A stretch of 64,000 nucleotides of DNA from Steinernema hermaphroditum (taxonomy: Eukaryota > Nematoda > Chromadorea > Rhabditida > Steinernematidae): contig CM059621.1 in NCBI GenBank assembly GCA_030435675.1, positions 16,368,001 to 16,432,000 on the forward strand, in the 5' to 3' direction. The notes under the pieces are model-generated. The model did not search any database. It was not told where the DNA came from and saw only the letters and a list, made by a program, of their open reading frames with translations. The position numbers and the translations under genes are program-made. Shown piece by piece: positions 33,112 through 43,874 of this stretch. How positions within the stretch are numbered: the stretch's first letter is position 1; the number at the start of each line of letters is the position of its first letter.

Positions 33112-33625
33112 TCTTAAGGCCTGTTTATACTCTGCGCGACAGTGTCGCGCAGCATTGTGAAATCTGTCGCCGCGCTGCGCGACAGTCGCGCAGTCGCGTA
33201 GCTGTTTATACTCTGCGCGACAGCGCGACGTGTCGCGCAGCGCGGCGACCGATTGTTGCCTGTCGCGCAGTCGCGCAGCTACGCGACACAGTGAGTGCGT
33301 TTATACTCTGCGCGACTGTGCGACCTGTCGCGCAGCGCGACGACCGGTTTTGCTGCCGCTCAGCTCGCTGAGCTGCAGGGTGTGTGTCGCGCAGCTGCGT
33401 AGTCGTTTTTTGTGCAAAATTCATCGGATTTTTTTTGTTTTGACGGCCGACGAGCGACGGGCGACGACGACGAGTTTGAACACACCCTTCGTGTTCAAAC
33501 TCGTCGCCCTGCACGGGTGGTCAAACTCATCGCCGACGAGCGACGGGCGACGGCCGACGGGCGATGACTTTGAACACCCCGTCGCCCGTCGCCGTCGCTC
33601 GTCGGCGTGAGTTTGAACGCTACCT
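33112..33625 (+). repeat. Nested GC-rich repeat block with hairpins
   Basis: The left part repeats TTTATACTCTGCGCGAC three times (about 33123, 33206, 33300) with CGCGCAG/CTGCGCG palindromes. The right part (about 33440-33625) is built of CGACGGGCGACG words with a hairpin: GACGAGTTTGAACAC, seven-base loop, then its complement, near 33470-33510. Probably two nested MITE fragments. The long GC-rich frames here are repeat translations. Confidence 0.6.
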
Positions 33626-33804
33626 AAGCGATAGATTGTTCCTTGCCGCTGTCTTTTAGACGATTTGAACGGCGGCGGATGATGTAAAACCCTTTCGAGT
33701 TTTTTTAATTGACAACTCAACGCCTGGCGATCGGCGCGTATCTCTTCGAGTGCTTCCCTTGTCAGTTATCTTTGCAATTACGAATTTGACAGCCAAACAA
33801 AGAG

Positions 33805-34455
33805 TCAATATCTCTGATACTGGACATCTTGCGGTGGACCTTGCTTCTTCAGGTATATATAGCAGTTGTAGATCGTATTCATGAACCATATATTCAATAT
33901 AGCGGCAACAAGGAAGATACTTCCAAATATGAGCACAGTGATTCGTAGTGCAGAAACTAAAAGGACATATTCAGTACATTGTTTCCCCGGCCACTTGATC
34001 CCCCTACTTCCGAAGTGATCCATTTCCCCGAAAAACACATCGGGCGCGATGAGGAGGATAGGCGCGAAGACCAAGAAGATGCCTAGCATGGCCAGGCCGA
34101 TGCCCTGAACAGTGTCATGACGATATGAACACTTGTTTCACTCTACCAATCCTATGAGAACACACAGCAGCATGGTCGGCTGACTTCGCTTGACCCCCTG
34201 GATCGCCAGAGTACCGAGGAGAATGGTTATGATCGAATTGAGGAGGCCATCGATCGCAAGAGCGTTGTGAGCCATGAGAGCGCCGATGACGGCTACGGAA
34301 TTGAGCGCTCCGATTACAAGGAAAACGACCCCGATTACGGTAGTTCCGGTCTACAAAAAGGTGTGTATTTTGGTGAATCATCGCTTCTAGGTGGTCACCT
34401 TAACGTGCATCAGGCCGCAAAGACATTGATCGCTAAATCGCCATTGGAGCGGCAT
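33805..34455 (-). CDS. LAPTM-like four-pass membrane protein
   Basis: Three exons (34455-34399, 34350-34147, 34104-33805) give 186 residues. The N-terminus has CLCGLMHVKTGTTVIGV, resembling the Cys-rich CCHVRTGT start of LAPTM4-type lysosomal proteins. Four hydrophobic segments follow (starting near TVIGVVFLVIGAL, LLNSIITILLGTL, AMLGIFLVFAPILLI, ALRITVLIFGSIFLVAAIL). The end, NTIYNCYIYLKKQ, resembles the LAPTM WNCYKYI segment, then QYQRY, a possible Tyr sorting signal. Family membership is by motif, not full alignment; nematodes have many such short proteins (DUF7027-type). Probably endolysosomal membrane. Confidence 0.75.
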
Positions 34456-34879
34456 GTTGGGTTTCCTGAAACGGGAGTTGAAGGGAATAGTCTAACTTCA
34501 AACAGTGGCAAGATGTAACTACCCTCTTCTTGTCGAAAACAATGTTTTGATCGCCGCCTCCCAATAAAAGAACTTGTTCTGCTGATCATACCACTGATGG
34601 CCTTAGGTTGAATATGTTATAGAAACATTCCGTAAAGTAGGGGAAAGAAGAAAAGGGAGACGATTTCACATTGGTCTCCCTCCATCCTCTCTAGCTGAAT
34701 CGAATGTCTATTGATCGATTTCGACTGAAAGTTTCGATTCTCTGGCCACCTTCAACAGGGCAATAGAGAAACAAGTTTTCCAATAATGGCTACTTTGTTT
34801 TGATACAGCGAATGGCGCGTATATACTCAACGTCACGCAAGGCGAATAGCAGCATAAGGTCAAAGGAGCATTTTGCGTC

Positions 34880-35120
34880 GATCGCAGACGAACCCTTTCT
34901 CCAAATGAGACCGTCCTATGAGGAACCGTGTAGATTTTCCATCGGCGATCGACTTTACACGGTCTTGGTGTCCTCAGAGCGTCGGCGACCTTGGGATGAC
35001 ATCTCACACAGCGTCGGGCGTCGGATTCCTGGCGTCGGACATCTTGTTGTCAATGGTGGTGGGACTATTGCTTCCGGGTTTCCCAATTACCTCTGGAAGT
35101 ATCGGCGATCGGATTCAGGA
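34880..35120 (+). repeat. Dispersed repeat shared with 60530-60720
   Basis: CCTCAGAGCGTCGGCGACCT, GGGATGACATCTCAC, GTCGGATTCCTGGCGTC and CATCTTGTTGTCA recur in order at 60545-60700. Frames stay open in both copies but amino-acid changes are as frequent as silent ones, so this looks like a transposon fragment and not a gene. Confidence 0.65.
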
Positions 35121-35564
35121 TATTCACAACCGCTCAACACTGTCTATTCCAATCCAACTGTGTCTAGATGAGGGGTAAGCCAGACAGCTATCGCCGATAT
35201 AAGAACAAAGCAGATGGAATATTCGAAACGGAAAATCTACATATATCTGAAAATCTCATAAAAAAAGGAACCGAACCAAAAACGGAAATATCTCTGGACA
35301 AGATTCTCGTACTTATAAGCACATCAGCTAAGAACACGCCATTGAAAGTCGAAAATCATAGGACATGAAACAGAAATTCAGCCTTAAAACACAAAAAATT
35401 TCAAAGAAATTCAGAAACACACCATCTGTCTCCCGTCTGACTATGATGTCTGAAGTTGACACATGTCTACGTCTACAGTCCTTCACAGCCCACTTCACTT
35501 CACTTTCCGACACACTGTGTGCACTGCGTGCGTTGGAAACATCCAAAACGTTTGTTCGGTGCCC

Positions 35565-36351
35565 GGACACTTGCGCCCCAGACATTTGCGCCCCGGACAC
35601 TTGCGCCCCAGACATTTGCGCCCCGGACACTTGCGCCCCAGACATTTGCGCCCCGGACATTTGCGCCCCAAACACTGATAGCGTCTTCAGGAAAAAGTGG
35701 TGGGACCTTCCTGATGGTATCCACCGTGGTTATCACTCCTTTTTTCGGTTTGATGACAACTCATACCAGGACAGCTCATATCACATCGTACATTTCACAA
35801 CACTTTGTAGGTGTTTTTTTTTTGCAGAAGTGTGACTGCACGCTCAGTAGCTATATTTTTCGGCTTTTTTTGTACCACTTCTGTTCTAGGATTGTTGGTA
35901 TCCCAAAATTACCGTTTTGCTATCATCGCCGATTAAAAGCGTGGAATGCCGATTACGGAAATTGAAAATTTAATGAAATTCCAATTTTTTCAAGTCCAGA
36001 GTTTTGTAAAACGCTTTTATGAGACAGGTAGGATCTGATACCTCTAATATTTAGATAGAAGCCAAAGCCAAGCCTAGATCTAGGACATATGAAACAAGCA
36101 TATAAGCTCGCTTCAACCTCAGATGTCTAGACATGAATATGAAAACCTTGAACACATCGTATACATTTGCATGTATCAACAAGGAGTGAAAACCACGGTG
36201 GGTACCGTCAGAAAGGTCCCATCACGTTTTCCCTGAAGACGCTGTTTGGGGCGCAAGTGTCCGGGGCGCAAATGTCTGGGCGCAAATGTCTGGGGCGCAA
36301 ATGTCTGGGGCGTAAATGTCTGGGGCGTAAATGTCTGGGGCGTAAATGTCC
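35565..36351. mobile_element. Foldback element with minisatellite arms
   Basis: The left arm (35565-35743) and right arm (36180-36351) are inverted copies. Each has an outer tandem array of about 15-bp units (GGACAYTTGCGCCCC, alternating as a 30-bp unit) and an inner unique part (GCGTCTTCAGG, GGGACC, CACCGTGGTT, CACTCCTT). The middle has no transposase. Arms made of tandem repeats around a spacer resemble Drosophila FB foldback elements. Array lengths differ slightly between arms. I found no clear target duplication. The repetitive frames here are repeat translations. Confidence 0.75.
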
Positions 36352-36365
36352 TAGTACCGTTTGTT

Positions 36366-36614
36366 CAACCACTAAAGAGTATTGCGAAGAACAAGCCATC
36401 GAAATCGTGCCGGGAACCCGAGTCCGAGCCGGAATCCGAGTTCATTTCAGAGTCGATCAATAAACCTTCTGAGTGGGAAGCTTCCGGAAAGCACTTCCCA
36501 GTTTATTTGATACCGCCACTGAACTTCGAGCCCGGAGCTCTGACGCGGGACTCCATTTTTTACTGTCACTGGTCTGGAAGAGAGATGTTCAGAGCTCTTT
36601 TCACCATTAAATGA
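36366..36614 (+). CDS. Possible 3' exon of an unknown gene beside the foldback element
   Basis: After the foldback array, one frame stays open with non-repetitive composition: an acidic EPESEPESEF stretch, then VYLIPPLNFEPGALTRDS and a C-terminal HWSGREMFRALFTIK before TGA at 36612-36614. No start, acceptor or partner exon is visible. It may be the tail of a gene disrupted by the foldback insertion, or chance. Confidence 0.22.
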   Translation, partial: QPLKSIAKNKPSKSCREPESEPESEFISESINKPSEWEASGKHFPVYLIPPLNFEPGALTRDSIFYCHWSGREMFRALFTIK

Positions 36615-36844
36615 TAGAAGGAATGGATAAGGAGAGTGAGGGGAGACCCAAGCGACCGATGGTCGTACATAGGAGTAGGACTCCCCTCAGGTTCAGGACA
36701 TTGCAACTATGACAGGTACAACAACTTCCAATCCGTACGCAATGCGTCGCTTTGATAAAGAAAAGCGACGCCATCGTCCCTCTACGACGGATTTATTTCG
36801 TTGTTTTGTCCCAATGCACCAAACTCCTATTTCTCTATCTTACG

Positions 36845-37598
36845 ATGGCCGACACGAAGCCTAACCACACGATTTACATCAACAACCTCAACGAAAAGAC
36901 GAAGAAAGATGGTCAGTTCCCATGTCTCTCGCATGCATCTTAATTCCCCGTTCTAGATCTGAAAAAGGCCCTATACGCGATCTTCTCCCAATTCGGCGCC
37001 ATCATCGACATCATGTGTTTCAGCCACGTCAAAATGCGTGGACAAGCACATGTCATCTTCAAGGAGATTGGCGCCGCCACGACCGCGCTTCGTTCCATGC
37101 AGGGCTTCCCGTTTTACGACAAACCGATGCGAATCCATTTCGCCAAGCAGGACTCCGATGTTATCGCCAAAGCCAAGGGCACTTATGTCGAACGGTAGGT
37201 TACCGTAGTCCTCCTACCGTTAATCCATCTGCTCCTTTAGACCAAAAAGACAAATTGTTCGATCGGTGGACAAGAAGAAGAAGAAGGGTGTGGCTCCAAC
37301 GGACGCGAAGAAGCCCGCGAACGCCCCTGGTCCTGTAGGCGAAGCGCAGCGACCCACCGCGCCGCCAAACAAGATCCTCTTCTGTACAAATCTTCCACCA
37401 GAGACCACAGAACAGATGCTGCACCTTCTGTTCTCCCAGTTCCCAGGTCTTAAAGACATCCGCCTCATCCCCAACCGCACGGATATTGCATTCATCGAAT
37501 TTGAGGATGAAAAGTCGGCGACGATGGCAAAACAGAGTCTGCACAACTTTAAGATCACTCCAAGTCAGCAGATGCAGGTCGAATACGCGAATAAGTGA
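36845..37598 (+). CDS. rnp-2/3: U1A/U2B''-family spliceosomal RRM protein, copy 2
   Basis: Exons 36845-36911, 36957-37194, 37241-37598; 220 residues, about the family length. The N-terminus [20 protein letters not shown] is closer to the metazoan U1A/U2B'' consensus than copy 1. RNP1 RGQAHVIFK and the second RRM are as in copy 1. From early exon 2 to mid exon 3 the two copies are almost identical, including the 46-bp intron; outside this tract they diverge strongly. A snRNP role follows from the family. It is probably the sister (U1A or U2B'') of the inverted gene 5.6 kb away. Confidence 0.95.
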
Positions 37599-37686
37599 TC
37601 CGATCAGTTGTTATGTATGTCCCCGACCCATAAAAGTTTTTGTCCTGATAAATTCTGTTCGCTGACGTGTTGTGGTCGTTCAAGAC

Positions 37687-38043
37687 GTCTCCTAAGCAGT
37701 GATCGGAACGAGTCCGCCGACGAGTCCGCAAATAGACTGATCAGATGGCTTATATATATCCCTTTCGCACCGACCGTCCGGAGGGAGCGGTGCAATAAAG
37801 CACAGACGAGCAGAGAAAAGAAAATGTTCGTCTTTTGGACATATTTCATGTAGTGTTCTGGTATACAAGACTACCTTTGAAAAGAAAAATCAAACGGCAA
37901 TCAGGCCGCTTTTATTTTACCAAAAATTTCTTTGAAGAATACTCAAAAAAAGGGGTTATGAAAACGCTGTTGTCGATTGTTGTCAAATGTTGTCTCTTGT
38001 CGGCGTACTCATCGGCAGACTCGTTCCGATCACTGCTCCTAAG
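37687..38043. repeat. Inverted repeat pair beside the hAT insertion site
   Basis: About 38 bp at 37687-37725 (CCTAAGCAGTGATCGGAACG and on) has an inverted partner at 38002-38043. The second copy contains the CTCCTAAG that became the hAT target duplication. The arms are separated by about 280 bp. Confidence 0.7.
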
Positions 38044-40667
38044 CAGAGTTGTCGGGTTCGGGTTTTCGGGTCGGGTTTTTCGGGTTTTCGGGTCGGGTTT
38101 GGGTGTCGGTTTCGGGTTTTCGGGTCGGGTACCCGAAAGCTTCGGTTTCGGTTTCGGTTTCGGTTTCGGGTTCGGGTACCCGAAACTTTCGGTTTCGGTT
38201 TCGGGTTCGGTTTCGGGTTTTCAGTGGGTCCCGCCTCGATTGCATCCTCGGTGTTTGAGTGTCAGCGCAGCCAGTGCGCTGACGTGTTTTCGACTTTTCG
38301 ACTGTATTAAATGGCTCGAAGTGCGGTATATTCTTTGTATTCGGAGGCAGAGGGTTATTTTGTATGCAAGCGCTGCGGTGTGAATCTGAAAAAAGCGAGT
38401 GATCGCTCGACGTCCTCACTTCTGCGTCATGCGCGATCGCATGAAAATAACGCAGAGGAAGCGCCTCGCAAGCAGAGGAAGCTCGACTTCACCCCTTCTT
38501 CAGTCGGTGCCCAATTCGAGGACGCGTGTCTCAAGTTTTTTGCCGCGTTCGGAGTGCCATTCCGTGCGGTAGACTCCTCTGAATTTAAGGAGATGATAAG
38601 GGCTTCCAATGCAAGCGCCGTAAGTACTTGTTCCTCTGCGGTGGACTAAGAAATTCTCTCTTTAGATACCAGATCGAAGAAAACTCGCTGGCGAGATTCT
38701 GGCCAGAAACCCAGCCGATGTTCGAGGACGACTCCTGCGTTCGACGAAAGGCGAACTCCTGTCGCTATCTGTCGACGAATTTAGTCATGGATCTCGCCGT
38801 TTCTTGACGTAAGCATGTTCTTCTTTTGCCATGTTCTTACAAATTACATAAATAGGGTAACTGCTTCTAATATAACGTCGGATTGGCGAATGACCACCAC
38901 TCGCCTTGATGTGGTATCGTTAGAAGACCGAAGAGCCACCGGAGAAGCGATTCGGGAGCTGATAGTCGCACAGCTTCAGAACTTTGACATATCGTTGGAT
39001 CGAGTCGTTTCTGTGACACGCGACGGGGGATCGAATGTTGTCAAGGCGGTACAATTGCTTGGAATAGACAGGTAGTGTTTCTATTCATTTGTACGATACT
39101 ATATGTTTCCGTTTTCTCTTCAGCGTCCATTGCTTCGACCACTTTCTTCATCTCTGTTTGACGGACGCCTTGAAGTCGGACACCGTTAAAACGTCGATAA
39201 AGCTGATCCAATCGGTAGCAGCAGCTTTCAAAAACAGTCCTACCGCCACAAGAAGGCTTCTTCAGTTCTCCACAGGCAAGACACTTAAACTGGTAAAATT
39301 TCTACTGTTTTCTGAATAATTTATGTGTGATAATCCAGGCTGTCGCGACTAGGTGGAACTCGACACTGGCCATGTTAAAAAGCTATTACGATGCCTCGGA
39401 CGCATTAATCGCCTTCGCAGGGGATCCTGTTTGTCGTAACATGTCCGCAACAAAACAAATCTTGGAAGCATACACGCAAATCGATGCCCGTTCTTTGAAG
39501 CCACTGATTTCCGTGCTTACTTTCTTCGAATCTATTGGCCGGATGGCAAGCACAAACGTGTTGGAATAACTTACAACCGAAATGCTTTAGGCAGAAGCGA
39601 GATCCGCCTTCGCGTCTGTCATACCGTATCTGATATTTCGAACAAAAGAATTCCTCCGAATTCCACTAGCCGGTTCTCAAGACCAGACATTGGCTGCATT
39701 ATTCATGGACGAGTTCCGCAAGTCCTTCACGAAGAGATGCCGAGAATACGAAAACCACAGCCTCATTTTGAAAGTCGCCTTCTTGGATGCTAGGTTCGTC
39801 TACCGCGAAGAACTGTTTAATGGCGAAATGTGGGCGAGAGCTGAGCAACTGCTGAAGGAAGAGCTCGAAGAGATCCAGGGCGACGAAATGGAAGAAGGCA
39901 GTACCGAAACCGAACGAAGCAGCGAAATCTCCCAAGACATTGAAATCGACCTGTCTCGCCCTTGGAAGCCTCTGGGTTCTTCTTCGACCACTTCGATGGA
40001 TTCGATCAGCGAAGAGTTCAACATCTACCGTCAGGACAATCGCTTGGACGGACCTACTCCAACTTCCGATAACAATGCTGATGTTTTGAAGTACTGGAGG
40101 AAGAACAGTTCGAAGATGCCTCGGCTGTCAACTTTGGCACGAAAATATTTATCAACAATTGCGAGTTCAGCCGAACCGGAACGCGTATTCTCCGGCCTGA
40201 ATTACCTGTTGATGAACACGCGACGTGATAACATGACTGATGAAACAGTGGAGCGCTTGACTACTGTTCGGCATGGATTGGCTTGCCAAAAGATCACCGA
40301 CTTCGAAAGGACTCCATTAAGCAAAGAGCCTGATGTTTACATCGTTCAAGGAGACGAAGAAGACACCGATGAAGACCACTCTTCTGATGATAAAGAAGAA
40401 TCTGCTGACTAACACCTTTGGATCAGTTTGCCTTGTTATTTTCGAGTGTGGTTCAAATACAAATGTTATTTTCAAATGTTGCTCAAAATTTTGTTTGTTT
40501 AAATTTTCGGGTTTTTCGGTTTCGGGTTTCGGGTTTCGGTTTCGGGTTCGGGTTTTCGGGTTCGGGTTTTCGGTTTCGGGTTTTCGGGTTCGGGTACCCG
40601 AAAGGTTCGGTTTCGGGTTCGGGTTTGGTTTCGGGTACCCGAACTTTCGGGTACCCGGACAACTCTG
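38044..40667 (+). mobile_element. Complete hAT transposon with 8-bp target duplication
   Basis: Bounded by CAGAGTTGTCGGGT and ACCCGGACAACTCTG, with CTCCTAAG immediately outside at 38036-38043 and 40668-40675. Subterminal regions (about 38050-38225 and 40505-40660) are packed with TTCGGG/TTTCGG repeats and GGGTACCCGA palindromes, likely transposase binding sites. It encodes a single intact transposase. A 2,624-bp element with perfect target duplication and open transposase suggests recent insertion and possible activity. Confidence 0.96.
38311..40412 (+). CDS. hAT-family transposase with BED zinc finger
   Basis: Cuts and pastes the enclosing element. Six exons (38311-38619, 38666-38808, 38856-39071, 39124-39292, 39339-39557, 39591-40412) total 1,878 nt with one open frame, 625 residues. 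The N-terminal BED-type finger reads CKRCGVNLKKA then LLRHARSH (C2H2 spacing). The RNase H-like core includes DWRMTTTRLDVVSL, a catalytic-type VTRDGGSNVVKAVQLL, and HCFDHFLHLCLTDAL. The AVATRWNSTLAML segment is typical of hAT, and the C-terminal dimerisation region contains SSAEPERVFSGLNYLLMNTR. The extreme C-terminus is acidic. The donor of exon 5 is GTGTTG, a weak but valid site. No stops or frameshifts found. Confidence 0.95.
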
Positions 40668-40675
40668 CTCCTAAG

Positions 40676-41077
40676 CGAGCTATTTATTTATCTATCTACC
40701 TATTTCCACTCGTCAATGATAGATTGACAGATGAGCGATAAATTCTCCCGAAAGATGCTATATGTTTAATTGGAAAACGCCGCACTTCCGAGATTACCGA
40801 GTTTATACTTAAGGTGTTCCATGCATTCTTGGGACACAAATTAAAGACCCGCACTTCATTTAGGCAAATCACATGCCGTCCCCACATTTAAATAAATCCG
40901 AAATTCCGAACATGAAAATCTTGAGCTCACATTTCGCATTCAAACACCCCCTGAAAATTGAGAGATTGGGGGTGAGACACTGAAAATGTCGGGCTTTGTT
41001 ATTGGTGTGCATTTTCGAACCGTCTACTTTCATTGCACAGTCGGACCAGCTCAGTACTGACAAGGGACCCTCACAAT
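40676..41077. other. Intergenic DNA between two transposons
   Basis: No gene seen. Confidence 0.5.
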
Positions 41078-41850
41078 AGCTGCGTTCACACTCCGCGTGC
41101 GTTTTGCCGCGCGTGCGTTTTTTCGGACGCGCGTCCAAAAAAACGCACGCGCGTTCATACTCGCCCTCTGCGTCCGCGCGTCTTGCCGCGCGTCTTGACG
41201 CGCGTCTTGCCGCGCGTCTTGACGCGCGTCTAGACGCTCGATATGGAAAAAAACGCACGCAAAAATCGCGCGTCAAAACGGACGCGGCTGCGTCTTCATG
41301 GGAACACCGTTTTATATCTCTGTTATCGCGTTTTATGGCGATTTCATCGAATTTTCTAAATTTTCGACTGATTTCAGAAGGCTGGTCGGCGAATCGCCTA
41401 GCTGCTCTATCTGACTCTAGCACTGTAGGCGCACACTTTCAGGGCTTCTCGAAGACGCAGAAGCGTACATCGATGATGCTCCAACTGTGTTGACTGCTCT
41501 GCTGAAGTCTCCTCAAGAAGCTCAATGTTAGTGCTCAACCAGGGCCAACTTCATGCGACTACCCGAACAAACTGTCTTTGTGGTGTCGTTTTTCTTACTA
41601 TGTGCAAGGACTGTTGAGGGATCGTCGAAAACGTCGAGAACATTGATCATATTGTCCATTGAGAGCAACAGTGCCCGCGAACGGCGACGAAAACGCCGCG
41701 CGCCGCTCGAAAAAAAAGAAAAATTGGGCGGATGTACGACATTCACCAGACCATTTCAAATTTCCCGCGCGTCTTTGCGTCCGTTTTGACGCGGGGGTTT
41801 TGCGGCAAAACGCACGCGCGGCAAAACGCACGCAGAGTGTGAACGCAGCT
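41078..41850. mobile_element. 773-bp TIR element with GC-rich subterminal repeats
   Basis: Ends AGCTGCGTTCACACTC and GAGTGTGAACGCAGCT, flanked by AAT on both sides (3-bp target duplication). The left end has tandem CTTGACGCGCGT/CTTGCCGCGCGT units (about 41180-41235) and the right end AAAACGCACGCGCGGC repeats in inverted orientation. The architecture (GTTCATACTC near the end, then CGCG repeats) parallels the Harbinger-like family at 32.0 and 55.4 kb. No complete transposase: short minus-strand frames inside are not recognisable. Confidence 0.8.
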
Positions 41851-43339
41851 AATGTGTCCCACGCAGATTGAAATGAAATTTGTGCAATATGATAGGCCTT
41901 GATGAGAACAAGAAAGCCCCAGAATATTATGTGCTAGAGTACCTAAACGAGGTCAGAAAGTTTGGGTTATCGCCATATGGGTCCTGCCACGACTTTCCTG
42001 GGGAGTACGCGTACTTATCTTTCTATGCAGTTCCAAATTGTGAATCAAGAAATCCCCGAGACTTTGGTGTCAATCGACCAATGCGTGCAAGAAGGTGTCA
42101 CGACTTTAAATCGATTAAATTAAATTAAATTTTCTCTACTCGAAAAATACGATAACGGATTCAGCGCTAATTGTGTTTGGACAACTGCCAGCCGACACCC
42201 GACGACAAAAATTATTTGAGCACTTGCAACGATCGCTAAGATGGTGGAGAAATCTATCTCTACTTTCTGTAAATTGGGGCGTTTCTAAATGGTTAAGAAG
42301 GGCAGCAGATGAGGAAAGATGGTGGCAAGAAGGTACCACACTGTACATATCATGACAAACAATCACTGAAAGTCATTATTTACGATGAACCCTACGATCG
42401 ATATTAGCAAATTGTAAACTACGAATTCGCTACTGCATGGTTATGCGCAAAAATGTAATAGTGTCGATAAATATCAAAATGGTCAGTGGTATAAACCAAA
42501 AAAGAGATACAAAAATAGCCTACAGGCATCACTACCAAAAATGTTTAAGCTAATGGGATTATTATACTTCGAAGTGGCTGGAAAAGATAGCTAGATCGCC
42601 TCTTCGATTGATCGGGTCGTCGCCAAAAATGCCTGTTAACAATTTTCTTAATTATCAAAGAGTCGTAAATATCCTGTAATTTGAAACTGCCTTCTAAAAA
42701 ACAAGACGGCTTTCATTTCTAGTTTCTTTGTTATATCGCTCTACATGACTGTATGTCCTCTATTGTCTACTTGGAGACTTGACAGAGATTGGATCGTAGG
42801 AAAGCCGATGAGTGGAATAAATCACACATAAGGACGAACGCAGGTTTGTCAAAAATCTCAAAAACATGGCGAAATTTATCTCAAATTTCCGTAAATTAGG
42901 AAGTTCCCAAATTGTTAAATAGGACAGCAGGTGAATGGAATTGTTCGCGAAAATGCAGCAGATAAATTTCGAAACAGTCAGTGGTACAAATTCGCAAAAA
43001 GGACAACGATTTTGTTAACCCCCACTAATTTCCGAGCTAGGACAGGAACAAAACAATGATGGAATAGAAAACTAAACAAAATATATACCCATGAATTCGC
43101 TTCTGTATGTCATGGTTGTGTACAAAAATGTAACAGCGTCGATCGGATCGTCGGCAAAACTGTTTAAAATAAAAGGATTATTGGCTCTGTGCAAGTAATG
43201 AATTTCGTGTGCACATAATTAATTTCGTAAGAAGGTAAAGTTACGATTTAGGCTGCGAGCTCTGTATTCATTTTTTTAGAACGGCCTAACATCCTGGGGC
43301 TCAAGGCTCAATATTCTGGGGCTCAATATTCGCATCACC
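41851..43339. repeat. AT-rich region with diverged direct repeats
   Basis: Blocks near 42240-42500 and 42865-43160 share AATTTATCTC/CTTTCTGTAAATT, GGACAGCAG, GTCAGTGGTAYAAA, GAATTCGCTWCTGYATG, CAAAAATGTAAYAG and TCGTCG-CAAAA words in order, about 650 bp apart. No gene with support; the 82-codon frame at 41880-42128 is unrecognised. Confidence 0.45.
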
Positions 43340-43554
43340 TATCAGTGTAGATTCCATAAAGTGAGATCTGTGCATATCGCATTCGATTTCAAAAAAATGG
43401 CTAATTTTCAGTACTATAACGAGTTGAAGAATTATCTCGAATCAGATGGCTTCAGTAACGCAAACGGCCCGAATTTGACATTTCAAGTGAATTATTTCTT
43501 CTGCATAAAGACAATGTACAATACAGTATTTTTGATGCACCACGTACCACGCAA
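43340..43554 (+). repeat. Dispersed 210-bp repeat with open frame (copy 2)
   Basis: See 8019-8229. This copy starts TATCAGTGTAGATTCC and reads MANFQYYNELKNYLESD with the same frame open. It lies downstream of the DRAM-family gene, with no partner exons found. Confidence 0.7.
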
Positions 43555-43874
43555 GGTCAATACCACAGCACATACATAAAGGCTTAATTACCCGAACTTG
43601 AGAAATTTCAAGTCCATTCTTTTACAATATCACACAACGATTTCTTACATAGCAATCCCCATTTTCAAAGTCATGATCAGTGTTTATTCCATCAATCGGT
43701 AGACAAGAACACGTCATAAAGCTTAAATATTAAAAGTGGACCATACAGAGAGATACAGAAAGTGAATAACCGGTATCGATGTCCGCCACAAGGATGACTT
43801 CTTCAGCAGTGTCAGATATTTACAATGGCAAAAAAATAAGGAATGCATCAACTCAACAACAACCCGAACTCGAT

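Noticed and set aside
35456..35965. ORFs with repeated LAPQTFAPRT or DTCAPDICAP units
   Set aside because: Translations of the 30-bp foldback arm array, open in several frames at once.
38049..38260. Arg/Phe/Gly repeat frames and telomere-like TTCGGG repeats
   Set aside because: They lie in the subterminal arrays of the hAT element, mirrored at 40505-40660; not coding and not telomeric TTAGGC.
38044..40667. Mobilisation of the MITEs at 26.2 and 45.5 kb by this hAT
   Set aside because: Their terminal sequences (TAGGGTTGTCGAATCG and CAGGRCTGTGCAA) differ from CAGAGTTGTCGGGT, so they likely use other transposases.
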